Below the pieces are notes generated by a model that saw only the letters and a list, made by a program, of their open reading frames with translations, searched no databases and was not told the origin of the DNA. Both the position numbers and the translations under genes were made by a program. Shown here piece after piece: positions 44,451-52,831 of a stretch of 59,558 nt of DNA. How positions within the stretch are numbered: position 1 is the first letter of the stretch; every line of letters begins with the position of its first letter. This stretch comes from Flaviaestuariibacter sp. (GTDB lineage: Bacteria > Bacteroidota > Bacteroidia > Chitinophagales > Chitinophagaceae). Where the stretch lies: NCBI GenBank assembly GCA_025963645.1, contig JAOQAI010000001.1:1-59558 (forward strand), read 5' to 3'.

Positions 44451-46337
44451 TTAAATCAGGTTCACACTTCGTTCAACAAAAGCCGTGAGGTCAGCGCCTT
44501 TCAGCATGCCTTGGGAAAGTAAAGCCAGGTCAAAAGCCTGCTTTGCCAATTGCTTCTGCTCATCTCCAGATGTTTCTAAGATGCGGTTGATCAATTTGTG
44601 ATTTCCATTGATGGCAACTTTATAACTGTCCGGCAAGGAACCATAGAACTGCATTCCGCCGCCGCCCATCTTCGCCATGTCCTTCATGCGGCGCATCCAT
44701 TCTTCCATGGTGATAGTGACCGGAAGCTCGTTCTCACTTAGTGCTTCAATTTCAACTTTCATGGCCGGATTACCGATCGCTTTTTCGAAAACCTCCTGAA
44801 CAGTTTTTGTTTGATCTTCGGTAAGCGAATGTTTGGCATCCGTTTCTTTCTGAATAAGCTTGTCCAACACGTCTGCATCTACCCGCTTAAACGAAACCTT
44901 ATCCAGCTTCATTTCCAGGTGCTGCATAAAGTGGTTGTCAATCGGTGTATTCATTACCAGCACTTCATAATCACGCTTGTTAGCTGCCTGGATATAACTG
45001 TCCTGGCGCTCCGCATCGTTAGTATATAGATAGATCAACCGACTATCTTTATCAGTTTGGAAGTCCTTTACTTTCGCGTTAAATTCATCCAGGGTATAGT
45101 GTTCGTTCTTGGTATTGGTCAACAGCAAAAACTCTTTGGCCTTCTCATAAAATTTCTCTTCGGAAAGAGCGCCATATTTAACGAACAGTCCGATGTCGCT
45201 CCATTTGTCTTCGTAGGCCTTGCGGTCTTTGCGATAGAGCTCACTTAACTTATCGGCAACTTTTTTAGTGATATGCGCATTGATCTTTTTTACGTTGGAA
45301 TCTGCCTGCAGGAACGAGCGGCTCACATTCAACGGAATGTCGGGGCTGTCAATCACACCATGCAATAGCATCAGGAACTCCGGAACAATGTCTTTCACTT
45401 CGTCCGTGATGAATACCTGGCGGCTGAATAGCTTGATCTTGTTCCGCTGTACTTCAAAATCGTTCTTCAACTTGGGGAAATACAGAACCCCGGTGAGGTT
45501 GAAAGGGTAGTCCACGTTCAGGTGAATCCAAAACAGCGGCTCTTCCGACATCGGGTACAATTCGCTATAGAACTTCAGGTAATCTTCATCCGTCAATTCA
45601 GACGGCGCCTTTGTCCAGATGGGGTTTGTATTGTTGATGATATTCGGAACCTCGATCGTCTTGTATTTCGGTTCGCCCTTTTCATCCTCGCCGTCCTCTT
45701 CGGTTTCGTTCTTTGTACCAAACTGAATGGGAACGGGCAGGAACTTCGCGTATTTATCCAGGATCTGCTGGAGTCGATGCTTTTCTAAAAACTCCTCCGA
45801 TTCGCTGTTAATGTAGAGGATCACATCAGAGCCACGTTCGGTGCGGTCGCCTTCGGTGATCTCAAACTCGGTACTGCCATCGCAAACCCAACGGGCGGGT
45901 TCAGCGCCTTCCTCGTAAGAAAGCGTATTGATCTCCACTTTGTCTGCTACCATAAAAGCGGAATAAAAGCCCAATCCAAAACGTCCGATGATCTCGTTCG
46001 CATCTTTGGCTTCCTTAAATTTCTCCATGAACTCCGTAGCGCCGGAAAAAGCGATCTGGTTGATATATTTCTTGATCTCCTCTGCGGTCATACCAATGCC
46101 GCGGTCTGAAATGGTGATGGTCTTTGCGGTTTCGTCCACTTTCACTTCTACCGTTGTTTCGCCTAACTCACCGCTGTATTTGCCGAGGGTAGCCAACCGT
46201 TTCATTTTTTGCGTGGCATCAACGGCGTTACTAACTAATTCCCTTAAAAAGATCTCGTTGTCGGAGTATAAAAACTTTTTAATAATAGGGAAGATGTTCT
46301 CGGTATGAATCGAGATGGTTCCTTTCTCTTGCACCAT
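44451..46337 (-). CDS. htpG: Chaperone HtpG (Hsp90)
   Basis: A protein of about 628 residues. The GHKL ATP-binding N-domain is seen in FLRELVSNAVDATQKM, ITISDRGIGMTAEEIK and IGRFGLGFYSAFMVAD. The middle domain has NVSRSFLQADSNVKK and the C-terminal dimerisation region follows. It folds and stabilises client proteins in the cytosol. ATG 46337 (MVQEKGTISIHTENIFPII) is the conserved start; the upstream frame to 46391 is made of low-complexity AT-rich repeat words and is not coding. Confidence 0.97.
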   Translation of the reverse strand: MVQEKGTISIHTENIFPIIKKFLYSDNEIFLRELVSNAVDATQKMKRLATLGKYSGELGETTVEVKVDETAKTITISDRGIGMTAEEIKKYINQIAFSGATEFMEKFKEAKDANEIIGRFGLGFYSAFMVADKVEINTLSYEEGAEPARWVCDGSTEFEITEGDRTERGSDVILYINSESEEFLEKHRLQQILDKYAKFLPVPIQFGTKNETEEDGEDEKGEPKYKTIEVPNIINNTNPIWTKAPSELTDEDYLKFYSELYPMSEEPLFWIHLNVDYPFNLTGVLYFPKLKNDFEVQRNKIKLFSRQVFITDEVKDIVPEFLMLLHGVIDSPDIPLNVSRSFLQADSNVKKINAHITKKVADKLSELYRKDRKAYEDKWSDIGLFVKYGALSEEKFYEKAKEFLLLTNTKNEHYTLDEFNAKVKDFQTDKDSRLIYLYTNDAERQDSYIQAANKRDYEVLVMNTPIDNHFMQHLEMKLDKVSFKRVDADVLDKLIQKETDAKHSLTEDQTKTVQEVFEKAIGNPAMKVEIEALSENELPVTITMEEWMRRMKDMAKMGGGGMQFYGSLPDSYKVAINGNHKLINRILETSGDEQKQLAKQAFDLALLSQGMLKGADLTAFVERSVNLI

Positions 46338-46502
46338 AAATGAATTTGAAATTTGAAAATTTGTAATTATTAGCAAGATAACAAGAGGCATTCCAATCGG
46401 CGAAAGATTGCCAGATTGACAGCAATCGAGATAAACTATCCCATATTGAGCGCAAATGACCCGCTTTGGGATAAATATTTTGTCAGAAAAGGAGTATCAA
46501 AA

Positions 46503-46541
46503 ATGAAAAAAGGCTTTACAAGCAATGCCTGTAAAGCCTTT
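46503..46541 (-). terminator. Terminator of the glycine-zipper gene
   Basis: A 12-bp stem AAAGGCTTTACA (46530-46541 and 46509-46520) followed on the minus strand by TTTTTTC, downstream of the gene ending at 46580. Confidence 0.8.
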
Positions 46542-46579
46542 ATAGTGTAAGGATTAGGTTTTATAGAGTAGGACTTGAA

Positions 46580-47062
46580 TTAATATCTTCCGTCTTTTTT
46601 ATCTTTTGAACGACCGATTATGGCTCCGGCACCTGCACCCACAACGCCACCAACTACCGCACCTGCGCCACGGTTTTTCTTGTTTACGACAGCACCTGTA
46701 CCGGCACCGACCACACCACCAATGATAGCGCCTTTAGCGGCTTTGCTTATTCCACGTCTTTCTGCTGTGTTGGCGGACTCCGAATTCATCGTCGTAGGCT
46801 GTGTATTGCTATTGGAAGAATAAGAGCTCGTGTTACGGCGGGTTGTGCTGGAACTGCGGGTTGCAGCGGCCGTTACTGCGGCTTGTTCTGCTCTTACAAC
46901 GGCTTCGATAGAATCGCGTTGCTGTTGCGCCTTCCAGGCTTGGTAAGAAGCCATTTCAGTAGAATCTATGGCAGTTGTGGTAGTGGTTACCACTGTCTTA
47001 GGGTTGCTGTTACAAGCAACCATTACGAATGCGATGCTTAAAGTGGAAAAAATTGCTTTCAT
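46580..47062 (-). CDS. Glycine-zipper lipoprotein
   Basis: A 160-residue lipoprotein (lipobox FVMVAC, Cys17) with a Ser/Thr/Gln-rich central stretch and two C-terminal glycine-zipper segments (AKGAIIGGVVGAGTGAVVN and AGAVVGGVVGAGAGAIIG), the pattern of YMGG-type zipper domains that insert in or span membranes. It ends in a basic RSKDKKDGRY. Such proteins occur in stress-related outer-membrane modules. The gene has its own terminator. Confidence 0.8.
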   Translation of the reverse strand: MKAIFSTLSIAFVMVACNSNPKTVVTTTTTAIDSTEMASYQAWKAQQQRDSIEAVVRAEQAAVTAAATRSSSTTRRNTSSYSSNSNTQPTTMNSESANTAERRGISKAAKGAIIGGVVGAGTGAVVNKKNRGAGAVVGGVVGAGAGAIIGRSKDKKDGRY

Positions 47063-47212
47063 GATTTTGTTTTTTATAAACGGTTCTGGATAGTAAATAA
47101 ATATCCTGTCCTATGTATATAGAAAACTGTGCCATAATCCTTTTTTTCCTATAACCTCATCTTTTGGAAGGCCTGCTAATAAAGCATTTACTAAAAAGAT
47201 CGGAAGCTTACA

Positions 47213-47854
47213 TTAACGTACCGTTAGCGTAAAGGTTGGGCGTTTATTCTTTTCCAGGTAAGCATAAAACTCTTTCCAGCTGACCAGTTTGCCTTTATCC
47301 GGCCGCACGATCTGCCTTGCGGTTTTCTCCATTTTTGTAGCCGTAACGATATTTCCTGTTCCAGCGTAATTCACCTCAAGTATCAATCCCGGCAAACCGC
47401 CCTCATGTGGACCAAAAGGAAGCGGAATGGATTCTGTAAACCATGCTACTACCAGTTTGTCATTTCGTAAAAAAGTGGCCATCCGGCAGGTGTATCCGGC
47501 TATTTCTTTTGTTTGATCTGTGATATGCCAGTCGGGTCTTTCAATGGTATCTTCTATTAAAAATTTGCGACCCGTATGCGGCTGGCTTTGCGAAAGGCTG
47601 GTATTTGTTGTCCGGTTTATATAAAGCGAGTGCCCACTGAATTGACTTCCTAATGGTGTCTTTGACTTCCTGCCATTCGATAATATGTAATATTATGCCG
47701 TGGAATCCCGAACAGTAAGCTCCGTTTCGAAATGCTTAAGGACCTTAGTATAATCAGGATTCCAATACCGGTACTCATATGTTACGGTATAATGCTGTGC
47801 GAAACTGCCCTTACAGCCAAAAATGATAAGAAGGAAAAGAAACAGCGTTTTCAT
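47213..47854 (-). pseudogene. GLPGLI-family protein interrupted by one stop codon
   Basis: The frame from ATG 47854 to the stop at 47213 reads as one GLPGLI-family exported protein of about 213 residues: signal peptide (FLFLLIIFGCKGSFAQ), HYTVTYEYRYW, DSTA, then YYILSNGRKSKTPLGSQF, the IAGYTCRMATFLRN segment and the family-defining EGGLPGLILEV near residue 158. A single TAA at 47695-47693 (codon 54) breaks it between DSTA and YYIL with no frame change. It could be a young nonsense mutation, a base-calling error or, less likely, read-through. The 89-residue piece after 47482 is not an independent gene. Confidence 0.82.
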
Positions 47855-47973
47855 TGGTCTAAACTAATAATAACAGCCTGAAATAATAGGCTAAGTAATT
47901 ATTTTCTGGACACATCCATTTTTGGAACCATATTTGGTAATAGCCGCCCAATCAACCTATAAAGCCACAAACT

Positions 47974-48180
47974 ATGTTACATGAACTCCGACTTTTGGAT
48001 GTAGACACGCTTACGCAGCTTTACACTTCTGAAACCGATAAGCTGAAGACCTTTCTCCTAAATGGAGCCAAATGGGAAGAAGTGCAGGAACAGCGGTACA
48101 AACTAATTGATTTTGAGATAGCGCTTTACCAAAAAATGCGTTATGCTCAAAACAGTACGTCAAGGCTTTTTGGAAGGTAG
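47974..48180 (+). CDS. Small helical protein, member A of a paralogue pair
   Basis: A 68-residue soluble protein opening MLHELRLLDVDTLTQLYTSE and ending ALYQKMRYAQNSTSRLFGR. It aligns over its whole length with the convergent gene ending 4 bases downstream: both share M..ELR-LD...L......E, a central A..E...QR and an AL..K-R ending. No known family recognised. The predicted secondary structure is a helical pair. Conservation as a pair supports that it is coding. Confidence 0.65.
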   Translation: MLHELRLLDVDTLTQLYTSETDKLKTFLLNGAKWEEVQEQRYKLIDFEIALYQKMRYAQNSTSRLFGR

Positions 48181-48183
48181 CTT

Positions 48184-48423
48184 TCAGCAGGAAAGCATAA
48201 TAGCCGGATTATCTCTTTTGGTGTAATGTCGTTCCGTAGCACCGGTAATCTGGTTGCGGATTTTGGCGTTTATGGCTAATGCCAGTTCATTAATAACCAT
48301 GCGTTGGTTATTGATCTCTTGTGGGTCAGCGTTCTGGTGAAGACACACCTGCAAATACACGTGGGCTTCCCGGTGCATGCAGTCTAATATCTCTAAGTCT
48401 AAACTCCTCAGTTCTTGTTGCAT
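48184..48423 (-). CDS. Small helical protein, member B of a paralogue pair
   Basis: A 79-residue protein opening MQQELRSLDLEILDCMHREA, with ADPQEINNQRMVINELALAINAKIRNQ in the middle. It is a diverged copy of the plus-strand gene at 47974-48180 and faces it tail to tail with a 3-base gap. It has three cysteines and an extra C-terminal tail (HYTKRDNPAIMLSC) absent from its partner. Function unknown. Confidence 0.65.
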   Translation of the reverse strand: MQQELRSLDLEILDCMHREAHVYLQVCLHQNADPQEINNQRMVINELALAINAKIRNQITGATERHYTKRDNPAIMLSC

Positions 48424-48558
48424 GATACCTATAAGCCAAACGGTGTTCCAGAGGCTGTGAGTGTTTGTTAAGGAATTATAAAATGAGATTTTAGCTTTAA
48501 AACCTTCATATTCATCGCCAAATGATGCCAGGCAGTTTTCAATTCCTTAAAGAAATAC

Positions 48559-48954
48559 TCAATATGGGGAATCCTTTTGTTGCATTTGTTTCCTGTACCA
48601 CAAAGCCCAGGCAATTAGCACGAATTGTAGCGCAATCCGGAACCAGCCCATTAACGGCGGCATAAAATACCCAGGTATTTGGTAGCTCTGCTGCAGCATA
48701 TTGATATGTACGGTAAAAAAGCTTAGCAGCATGATAGCAATGCCACAGGCGGCAAATGAGCGGGTAGTTTTAAAAAGGAGCAGAAGCCCCAAAACTATTT
48801 CTGCAACTCCTGAAAGCTGGTTAAGTAAGTGTGGCGCTGGAAAATACCCCGGCATGATCTTCAGGTAAAAATCGGGCTTGCGAAAATGATTGACGCCTGC
48901 GGCTATGTAAAGGGCCGCCATAATGTAGAGCAAAAACGTCTTAATCAATTTCAC
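48559..48954 (-). CDS. DoxX-like small membrane protein
   Basis: A four-helix membrane protein of about 131 residues: MAALYIAAGVNHFRKPDFYLKIMPGYFP, LSGVAEIVLGLLLLF, the CGIAIMLLSFFTVHINML helix and a last helix LQFVLIAWALWY. This is the DoxX/MauE-like fold common in Bacteroidota, with unknown substrates. I take GTG 48954 (MKLIKTFLLYIMAALYI); the ATG at 49017 would overlap the divergent methyltransferase gene and adds an unneeded tail. Confidence 0.72.
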   Translation of the reverse strand: MKLIKTFLLYIMAALYIAAGVNHFRKPDFYLKIMPGYFPAPHLLNQLSGVAEIVLGLLLLFKTTRSFAACGIAIMLLSFFTVHINMLQQSYQIPGYFMPPLMGWFRIALQFVLIAWALWYRKQMQQKDSPY

Positions 48955-49017
48955 GATAATTAGAGGATAAATGTAAGTGAAGACTGCCAGCAGGAAGATT
49001 TGATAGTTTTGTTTCAC

Positions 49018-49668
49018 ATGCTTCCACTTTTCCGGTTAGACATACAGCCATTAGAGTTCAATGGTCGCAGCGTCTTTATCTATGTGCCGAACAAAGCATC
49101 TGTAAAAGATTGGTATCTATCACAAAAGGGAACCGACGGCGCAAATGCAGATCCTTACTGGGCAAAACTATGGCCGGCTGCTATTGGCTTATCCCAATTT
49201 CTTGTGACCAACCTTTCATTGATTCAACAAAAGACGGTGCTTGAATTAGCAGGCGGACTTGGGTTGCCTTCACTGGTGGCTGCGCCGTATGCAAAAGAAG
49301 TTCTTTGCAGCGATTATATGCCGGCAGCCATCGAAGTGGTAAGAAGATCCATGCTCCTTAACGGCTATGAAAATGTAACGGCAAAGGTTTTAAATTGGAA
49401 TGACCTGCCTCCTGATACCCATGCTGATGTTTTGCTGTTAAGCGACATAAATTATGATCCCCAGGTTTTTGGATCGCTTTACCAGGTGCTGCATTCCTTC
49501 CTGGAAAAAGGAACGACGGTATTATTAAGCACTCCGCAGCGCCTGGTGGCCAAGGATTTCATTGGTCCATTGTTGCGGTATTGCATACAGCAGGAGGAAA
49601 GAGAAATTCATTGGGAAGGAGAGCAGGCCTTCGTTAGCCTATTCGTATTGAAAAAGAATAGAGGTTAA
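49018..49668 (+). CDS. METTL-type SAM-dependent methyltransferase
   Basis: A protein of about 216 residues with the SAM-binding VLELAGGLGLPSLVAAPYAKEVLCSDY and the DVLLLSDINYDPQVFGSLY segment, in the order seen in PF10294 (lysine methyltransferase-16/METTL) and ETFB-KMT-like enzymes. DPYWAKLWPAAIGLSQFL before the SAM site is also typical. Methylates a protein or small molecule; the target is unknown. ATG 49018 is preferred over 49000 because it avoids overlap with the divergent gene. The 3' end overlaps the convergent acetyltransferase by 4 bases. Confidence 0.82.
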   Translation: MLPLFRLDIQPLEFNGRSVFIYVPNKASVKDWYLSQKGTDGANADPYWAKLWPAAIGLSQFLVTNLSLIQQKTVLELAGGLGLPSLVAAPYAKEVLCSDYMPAAIEVVRRSMLLNGYENVTAKVLNWNDLPPDTHADVLLLSDINYDPQVFGSLYQVLHSFLEKGTTVLLSTPQRLVAKDFIGPLLRYCIQQEEREIHWEGEQAFVSLFVLKKNRG

Positions 49669-50204
49669 GGATTTTGTTCTCTCCATTCGTTTTCCAAAAT
49701 GCTCATCTCGATCAGGCTCCAGTACTCGTCGCCGTGTTTTAAAACATCGCGTTGCAAGCCTTCATTCACGAATCCGCACCCCTCATAACAGCGGATGGCC
49801 GAAGCATTAAAATCATAAACCCCTAAACTGATCCGGTGCAGTTTCAACTCCCTGAATCCAAAGGCGCAAACCGCTTTTATCATAGCCGGGCAAACTCCTT
49901 TTCCCTGGGCTGCGGGATCGCCAACCAATACGCGGCTGATCCGTGCGGAATTGTTTTTTTTACTGATGCCTCCCAATGAGATATGTCCAACTGCCTTACC
50001 GCTTTCGGTATCTACCGCCTTGAATATAAATGCGGACGAATCCTTTACATCGTTGGTATCTTCTATGTACCACTCCAGGCTATCCATGGTTAGCGGAAAA
50101 GAAAAAAGTGAGCCGGCCCAGTTCGTCAAAAGATGTTCATTGTCAATCCATCCAATCAACTGCTCAAAATCTTCTTTTGTAAAATATTCTAATCGGATTG
50201 TCAT
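49665..50204 (-). CDS. GNAT-family N-acetyltransferase
   Basis: A protein of about 179 residues starting MTIRLEYFTKEDFEQLIGWI. The acetyl-CoA motif region is visible in ISRVLVGDPAAQGKGVCPAMIKAVCAFGF and LGVYDFNASAIRCYEGCGF, close to the RimJ/RimL-like group. The substrate cannot be inferred. ATG 50204 begins the fold; the longer frame reaching 50363 crosses a promoter-like region of the divergent gene. Confidence 0.85.
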   Translation of the reverse strand: MTIRLEYFTKEDFEQLIGWIDNEHLLTNWAGSLFSFPLTMDSLEWYIEDTNDVKDSSAFIFKAVDTESGKAVGHISLGGISKKNNSARISRVLVGDPAAQGKGVCPAMIKAVCAFGFRELKLHRISLGVYDFNASAIRCYEGCGFVNEGLQRDVLKHGDEYWSLIEMSILENEWREQNP

Positions 50205-50399
50205 TATGCTGCCCTCAGTTTTTACGAAAGTATTGCAGATTCGTGGAAGAAGGATTTGAATTATAGTAACAGTTTTTTTGATAAACAGTGAAAGCTGTTG
50301 CATAAGACCGTATGTGTATAAGTGGCCAACCGGCGAGGAGAGGAGCAGAAAGTGGCAGTGCATTTGTAAGAATACAAAGTGTCACTAAAAAAGAGCGTT

Positions 50400-50942
50400 A
50401 TGAAAAAGCTGGTGTGTAGTTTTGGGATTTTGTGCTTGTGTTTCGGTACAGCTTCAGCGCAAAAGCCATCAAAAAAGAAAGGTAGCAATAAGCCTGTAGA
50501 GACGGTCAGCCATGCGAAGCGGGCAACCCCTGCAGATACTACATTTTCATTGACCAGTACCAGTGCCAATAACGCCTTGGCTAATAGAAGCAACACCGGG
50601 TTATACATCGCTGACCCAACTATTCAAACCTTCAATACTCGTGTTTTTGCCAATCTTATACCGGATGATGAGCAAGCCATCATCGGTATACCAAAGATCA
50701 GTACAGGCATTGGACACGGACGCATTTTATTTTATCCCACCACTTCTTCAACGGCGGGCACGAACACCGGTAGCGGCACAGTAGGCACCGGCATGAGCCT
50801 GGGCAATGTAGGTACCAGCGGCAGAAGCATAGGCGTGAATGGAAAGAACCCTTACGCGGGTCCGGGCATTTATGGCACGAGGGTTATTTCGGATCTGCGT
50901 CCGAATAGTGCTTTAGCAAAACCTGTGGTGGGAAGGGAATAG
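50400..50942 (+). CDS. Hypothetical secreted protein
   Basis: A protein of about 180 residues with signal peptide (MKKLVCSFGILCLCFGTASAQ). The mature part is basic at first (KPSKKKGSNK), then Ser/Thr/Asn-rich, with a Gly/Thr run near 120-150 and a closing GPGIYGTRVISDLRPNSALAKP. No domain recognised. ATG 50400 gives a clean signal peptide. It is convergent with the anti-sigma gene 21 bases away. Confidence 0.7.
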   Translation: MKKLVCSFGILCLCFGTASAQKPSKKKGSNKPVETVSHAKRATPADTTFSLTSTSANNALANRSNTGLYIADPTIQTFNTRVFANLIPDDEQAIIGIPKISTGIGHGRILFYPTTSSTAGTNTGSGTVGTGMSLGNVGTSGRSIGVNGKNPYAGPGIYGTRVISDLRPNSALAKPVVGRE

Positions 50943-50963
50943 CTTCTGCGAACGGGAAGAATT

Positions 50964-52145
50964 TCAAAACCGCATGGTAACCTTTCCTCGTTTTCCTTTT
51001 TCCCTCTTCCATTTTGGACCTTGCTTTAAGAGCTGTATAGCCTTGCGATCGCAGGAGGCGCAAAGCGACTTCTCCACTTTGATATTGATCGGCTCGCCAT
51101 CATTATTTACATCAAAGCTCAGCGACACTTCGCCGGACATGGGACGTTCCAGTTTGTTTTCCGGCGCTTCAATATTTTCCGCCAGGTAATCGTCATAGCG
51201 CGTCCAGCCTTCTTTAGGCTCCAGTTGCCCTTCTATAACATGTGTAGGAGCAACCTTTTTAGCAGCACGGCTCCTGGTGACCACCACCTCATTCAGTTGT
51301 TGGTTGGATTCTGCCAATACGATCCGGTTTTGCTGTAGATTATTAAGCGCTACCTGGTTGGTTTGATAGCCAACCGCATTGACCGTGACTATGGCTGTAG
51401 TATCCGGTACGGAAATTTCAAATTTGCCGTTCTTGTCGGACTGGATGCCTGCATTGGTTTGCCTCACCGTGATGGAAGCGAAAGGAATGGCATTGCCGGC
51501 CGGATCGGTAACAGCGCCTCTGAAGGTTTGTGGCGTATTGAACGCCGATGCGCCAACAACGCTATCCATTTGTAACCCATTTATTCTTCCCGAAAGCCGG
51601 TGGTCAAAGCTTTGCGCCTCCACGGAAACAGGGGCCGTTTCCTTTGCCAAAGAAGTAGAAGAAGGGGCAGGTTTACTTACTGTTGATCCGGCAACCGGTG
51701 ATTGGGCAACGGCAACATCAGCAACCGTTGTATCGGATAGAGCGTTTTGAAGTTCGGGATGCGAAGTAGCCTGGGGTGATGCATTTTCTACCGGCGCCTT
51801 CTTTAATGCCAGGTCCTCGTTTTTTGAGAACGGCAATTGATAAGCGATCCATCCAATACCTGCTAACACAATAATAGCCGCTGCTACGCGAAACTTATTT
51901 GTCCAAAGGCTATAAATTGTTGTTCTCTTATCTTCTCCCTGTATTCGTTTTTGCAATGCTTTGCGAAGCGTAGCTATATCTCCACCGGCAACTTGCGTAT
52001 GCATATAACCTTCCAGGGCATCCGCCAGGAAAGGATCGTGCAGGGAGGCCTTCTCTAGCGCATGCATTTCCGATGGCGACAGGTTGCCCTCGTGGTAGCG
52101 TTGTATATCCGCCGCTGAATAATTTATTGTATCCTTGTTTGCCAT
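50964..52145 (-). CDS. Anti-sigma-like membrane protein with CarboxypepD-reg and TonB C-terminal domains
   Basis: A protein of about 393 residues. The cytoplasmic N-terminus (INYSAADIQRYHEGNLSPSEMHALEKASLHDPFLADALEGY) is of the type that binds ECF sigma factors. One membrane helix follows (VAAAIIVLAGIGWIAYQL, about 88-105), then a Ser/Ala/Pro-rich linker, a carboxypeptidase-regulatory-like beta domain (TFRGAVTDPAGNAIPFASITV) and a TonB-like C-terminus (SGEVSLSFDVNNDGEPINIKVEKSLC). Its ATG overlaps the sigma factor stop by one base (TAATG), so the pair is translationally coupled. It probably senses an envelope signal. Confidence 0.85.
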   Translation of the reverse strand: MANKDTINYSAADIQRYHEGNLSPSEMHALEKASLHDPFLADALEGYMHTQVAGGDIATLRKALQKRIQGEDKRTTIYSLWTNKFRVAAAIIVLAGIGWIAYQLPFSKNEDLALKKAPVENASPQATSHPELQNALSDTTVADVAVAQSPVAGSTVSKPAPSSTSLAKETAPVSVEAQSFDHRLSGRINGLQMDSVVGASAFNTPQTFRGAVTDPAGNAIPFASITVRQTNAGIQSDKNGKFEISVPDTTAIVTVNAVGYQTNQVALNNLQQNRIVLAESNQQLNEVVVTRSRAAKKVAPTHVIEGQLEPKEGWTRYDDYLAENIEAPENKLERPMSGEVSLSFDVNNDGEPINIKVEKSLCASCDRKAIQLLKQGPKWKREKGKRGKVTMRF

Positions 52146-52783
52146 TACTCCATTGCTGTTTTTTGGAACCGCTTTTCCATGCAACTCTTAAGGTTCCGCC
52201 TGCCATTCTGAATAAAACTTCTTACCTGGTTCCATTCTACTCCTGTGACCGCTGTTATCTCTTTATAGCATTTGCTTTGGAGATAAAAGAGCTCCACTAC
52301 CTGCCGTTGCTTTGGTGGTAGTTGAGCCAGGCAGTCTTCCATGCCGTTAAAATGCGATTCCCGTTCCCAGGCATCTTCCTGATGCATAGTTTCTTCGGAT
52401 TGCACAATCGAGAGGTCAATTTTAACACCGGTCTTCCCTTTCTCACTCCGCAGCCGCATCAGGCAATGGTTCTTTGCCACCTGGTGCAGCCAGCTTCGGA
52501 ACTGCTCCACCTTGTGCTTTTGAAGTTTGACGATAAGCTCTTCGAAGATATTCAGCACGGCATCCCTGGCGTCTTCCGGCTCCTTCAAATACTTGAGGCA
52601 CACACCGTACACAAGATCCATATAGCGCTGGTATAGTTCGCCAAGCATCTGCATGTCTCCGGATGCCGCGTACTGCTGCACCAGTTCGCTATCGGTTTGA
52701 GAAGATGCTATGTTTTTCAGGAAGCCCAAGCGGTTAAAATTAAGCTTAAATAATTTTTTAAGAAGACTTGTGTAATGCCGCAA
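52145..52783 (-). CDS. ECF-type RNA polymerase sigma factor
   Basis: A 212-residue sigma-70 family protein. Region 2 spans LVQQYAASGDMQMLGELYQRYMDLVYGVCLKYLKEPEDARDAV and region 4 spans LPPKQRQVVELFYLQSKCYKEITAVTGVEWNQVRSFIQNGRR. It lacks regions 1 and 3, hence the ECF class. The downstream anti-sigma-like gene starts at its stop codon. Its start is 48 bases from the divergent Cys-motif gene, a plausible autoregulated and target promoter region. Confidence 0.92.
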   Translation of the reverse strand: MRHYTSLLKKLFKLNFNRLGFLKNIASSQTDSELVQQYAASGDMQMLGELYQRYMDLVYGVCLKYLKEPEDARDAVLNIFEELIVKLQKHKVEQFRSWLHQVAKNHCLMRLRSEKGKTGVKIDLSIVQSEETMHQEDAWERESHFNGMEDCLAQLPPKQRQVVELFYLQSKCYKEITAVTGVEWNQVRSFIQNGRRNLKSCMEKRFQKTAME

Positions 52784-52831
52784 AGCGCTGCATCCTGTTT
52801 AGGAAACGAGAACAAAACTAAAACCACGACC

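Noticed and set aside
46498..46550. 15-codon ORF (MKKGFTSNACKAFIV) with an AAGGAG-like sequence
   Set aside because: It coincides with the perfect 12-bp stem of the minus-strand terminator of the glycine-zipper gene, so the ORF is a by-product of the hairpin.
48455..48558. Minus-strand frame HIEYFFKELKTAWHH after the DoxX-like stop, reminiscent of a transposase end
   Set aside because: Too short, no start, no other transposase motif or inverted repeats nearby; likely chance.
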